Positions 61,457 through 64,000 of a DNA stretch of 64,000 nucleotides are shown one piece after another. The number at the start of each line of letters is the position of its first letter. The first letter of the stretch is position 1. A program made the translations under genes and the position numbers. The notes under the pieces were generated by a model, which saw nothing but the letters and a program-made list of their open reading frames with translations, was not told the DNA's origin and searched no databases. The stretch is from Lucifuga dentata (lineage: Eukaryota; Chordata; Actinopteri; Ophidiiformes; Bythitidae), in NCBI GenBank assembly GCA_014773175.1, contig VXCM01000753.1, positions 124,001 through 188,000 of the forward strand, in the 5' to 3' direction.

Positions 61457-61740
61457 TCTCCCCCTCTCTCGCTCTAGCTCTAGCTTTCAGTCTGTCTGTC
61501 TCGTTCTCTCTTTTCTCCTTCCACCAACTGTAACATGATGGAGTGCTGAACGCTGCCCAGCTGCAAAATTACACATTTGTCATTATCATAGGAATCCAAC
61601 AGGGATCTTTATTGTCATTTGTCTGAGTTACCTTAATTATCTGCGTTGGCTACCTGTCATAGCAAGATATTTAACTCGGTGGCTTTATTAGATTCAGTAC
61701 ATCTTTCTCCGCTCTGCTGTCTGTTCCCCTGACTCCAGAT
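61130..61740. promoter_or_regulatory. Candidate conserved non-coding block split by (TC)n
   Basis: Two mixed-composition parts (61130-61400 and 61555-61740) flank the (TC)n. They include 'gagcgccgtacaacggtcac', 'ctacgagctgataaaatgg', TAATTA at 61634-61639 and 'atctgcgttggctacctgtc'. Untested. Confidence 0.4.
61405..61452. repeat. (TC)n microsatellite
   Basis: About 24 uninterrupted TC units, running into a CT/CTAG-rich pyrimidine tract up to about 61520. Confidence 0.95.
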
Positions 61741-62319
61741 ATCACAGAGTCATTTTTCCTGATTGTAAAAACTTTAAATGTTTTAGTCTATGTTTTATCG
61801 AGCTCACATTTTCTTGACTTGGTTATGCAAATATCAGTAAGGAGTAAAATTTTGCTGTAGCTTTTGAAGTAAAGAGTTGCAAATCTTTTTTGCACAATGT
61901 AAATCATAGTTCAGTTCCATATGAGGGGGAAGATGGTGTCAAACTGAAACAAGACAACAGGATCCATAAATAGGAACATTCACCAACTGTACTGCAAACG
62001 TTCATCCAAACATGAAATTATACCGAAAAGATAAATAAATAAATGAAAAGGAATAAGAAACCAGCTTTGAACAACAGGAAGAAAAAGTCCTGTATCCCTT
62101 GGGGCACCGCAGAAGATCACGGATGTCTCCATAACAGAAAATGTTAAACCTGTTTTACATTGTTAAATGCTTTTTTCCTTGCTGGAAGTGCTGACATTCT
62201 TTGTTGTAAGAACTAATTGTCATGTTGGAAAAGGAATGTCAGGTGTAGAAGCAGAGATTCTGTCTCAAAGCTGAACTCTCTTCAACTTTTTGCCTTTTCA
62301 AAGCTGACAACAGTGAACT

Positions 62320-62470
62320 GAAAGGGGCTGCGATGTCACTGCCAGCATTAAAGGAATGGTATGCAGGGCTGCTCGAACAGGAAATGTTCACAAGGCAATG
62401 GAATTCGCACGGTTTCTCTTTACATAATTAATATTAATTACTTGTCTTTAAAGTGAATATATTGTGTGTG
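62320..62470. promoter_or_regulatory. Candidate regulatory block with paired TAATTA motifs
   Basis: TAATTA occurs at 62425-62430 and 62435-62440 in the palindrome-like 'ataattaatattaattac', following 'gcagggctgctcgaacagg'. Paired homeodomain cores at 10-base spacing suggest a possible dimer site; untested. Confidence 0.35.
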
Positions 62471-64000
62471 CATATTTATACTGCATTTATCAGCAACTAG
62501 AAATGCACAAATTCAGCATTTGTGTGTATTATATAATTCAGAGCATTTGTCCAAACTGCTGTAATGGATTAGTGTCCGCAGTCCATGTGTTCTTTCCTGC
62601 TAATGCTAGTTCTGCCTGGTGCCTGGGATCGCCTTTCAAAAGGTCAGAGGTTAAGTGTCGAGAAAAGTGACGCTGTCACACTCTGTCCTTGAAAATATTT
62701 GGAACAAAGGAGGAAACACGCAATAATGGCAATCAGTGTCACTTAAAATTTAAAAGATGTCAGAGAAGAAAAAAAAATGACCGCAAGATTTGCCTATTTT
62801 TCTATTTTAAACCTTTATCAAGCAACCATACAATTAATGCTGTATACCATAAATCCACTGATTTGGGACATATGTAGAGGTCTGTATAGTCTACAAAGCT
62901 GCCACTAATTGTGTTTTTAGAGACAAAACAAAACCAAAAAAGCCGTGACAAAGTGTACAGGGGGTATCTGTTGTTTTCATTTAAGATACACAAACTCAAT
63001 TACAATACCTACAACCAATGAATGTAAAATTTGCATATTTTAGCCAACCTGTGTGAGTGAATCCCTAAACACAATCCGGTTGTACTGCTGCCTTGTGTTT
63101 TGCTTTACTACTGCTGTCCTCAGCCAAGAAAAACAAAATGCACGCATTCCTCCCTACCTAAATGCATATCGGCAATCCACGAGCACAAAGGCATCATCTG
63201 CCTGTGTATACAGAGCAGCAGCAGCCACTTTGGATCCTGAATCTCAATGGGCTCATAGTGCCTCCGACGCCCATCTGTTCCAAGCCAGCCAGCGAGCCAC
63301 TAAGCAGCAAACTTTGATCCCCATGTAGATTTTTTCCAAACCCATCCGGATTTGCCTGCCCCTTAAGAGCCATTGTGAGGCTGCCCTGGAGTACAAATTC
63401 AAGATTCATTATGAATGTGGGCGGCAACCTTTGTATTCCCCAAAGCACAGATGTATGCAGACAACATATTGCTATTTGGTAGCATAAAAGCTTAAGCCCA
63501 TTGTTCATTGTTGGTTCATATATCACAAGTAGCTCTCAAATGCAGAAAGAGCATCCAATATAATAATTGCGGTTAACTTTAAGCATTAAAGATGTACTTT
63601 TTTCAACATCACTCATACTTGACCTTAACACCTATTTGTTTCATCTCTTCATGTTGGTTTATTGGAGAAAGCTTCAGTTAGACATGTTGTTTAATCCCCA
63701 GATGACTACATGCTTGCAGTAAATTTTACATTTGATCAGGGAATGACTTTAATTATTATTTATCATGTACTGTGTGTTTGTTTTTACATACATGTTACTG
63801 ATGACACTCAGGTGACATAAACAGTTGTTCTACATATTATACAAGGAACATTTTAATTTAATTATATTTAAAGCAGGAGCATCATAAACAGCTGTAACGT
63901 TATTAATTCACTGTATGTCTACACAGCAACAAAAGCAGCCAGAGCATGAATTGAATAATATAATAACTAATAAAAATCTTAGTTTTTTTGTTTTGTTTTG

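Larger units (their letters stand above)
57596..63999. other. Non-coding stretch with candidate regulatory blocks to the window end
   Basis: Holds an A run at 57822-57844, the duplicated (GT)n at 58467-58595, (TC)n at 61405-61452 and the blocks 59330-59720, 61130-61740 and 62320-62470. The 91-codon plus frame at 63053-63328 has a hydrophobic, signal-like start but no further support. Confidence 0.5.

Noticed and set aside
62349..62365. 'attaaaggaatgg' resembling the MITE terminus
   Set aside because: Agreement stops after TTAAAGGA; the following bases do not match the family.
63053..63328. 91-codon frame starting with a signal-peptide-like hydrophobic segment
   Set aside because: The hydrophobic start (LYCCLVFCF) is suggestive, but the remainder has no recognisable domain or cysteine pattern. 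A 110-codon frame overlaps it on the other strand and no gene structure is visible.

Overview
The window looks like non-coding DNA from a ray-finned fish, most likely a spiny-rayed (percomorph-type) teleost. This rests on repeats: a tRNA-derived SINE carrying the 'tgcccttgagcaagg' block, hAT-type elements of the 'gtacatttactcaagta' and 'CAAGTC'-rich kinds, and many long (AC)n and (TC)n microsatellites. These repeat matches are from memory, so the clade call is an inference. I found no protein-coding gene, rRNA, tRNA gene, CRISPR array or bacterial-type feature. Open frames are short, rich in Leu/Ser/Thr/His, and sit in microsatellites, transposon remnants or AT-rich DNA. The longest (248 codons, minus strand, 34837-35583) is the antisense of a purine-rich tract. 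The window is best read as a gene desert or a very large intron.

Interspersed repeats dominate what can be identified. The best-defined family is a short inverted-repeat element with TTAAAGGACCAT ends. Five copies lie at 1-558, 2175-2790, 20020-20302, 32579-33364 and 57142-57595, and an isolated end lies at 22311-22380. The TTAA targets and TTAAAGG ends resemble the T2/Kolobok class of MITEs. There is also a hAT-like element with a degenerate 8-bp duplication (46256-46895), a CAAGTC-rich hAT-like element (6132-6640) and a Charlie-like element on the minus strand (39547-39891). A nested inverted-repeat element lies at 18139-18619. Two tRNA-derived SINEs (13835-14150 and 45830-45962) and three copies of a repeat ending in a 'GGAGGTAA' block (42155-42574, 49150-49345 reversed, 51890-52136) complete the set.

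Between the repeats, several blocks of 150-400 bases have mixed composition, little simple repeat and clustered homeodomain-type TAATTA or octamer-like words (for example 16630-16800, 24596-24880, 44200-44470, 61130-61740). They look like candidate conserved non-coding or enhancer sequence, with more of them in the second half, but conservation could not be tested here.

The sequence also carries an assembly signature. It contains 19 isolated single N bases. Nine of them separate two adjacent copies of the same 55-95 base sequence, and most of the rest sit inside homopolymers or dinucleotide runs. These are most simply unmerged contig-end overlaps, not biological duplications. They inflate local length and create open frames that read through an unknown residue.
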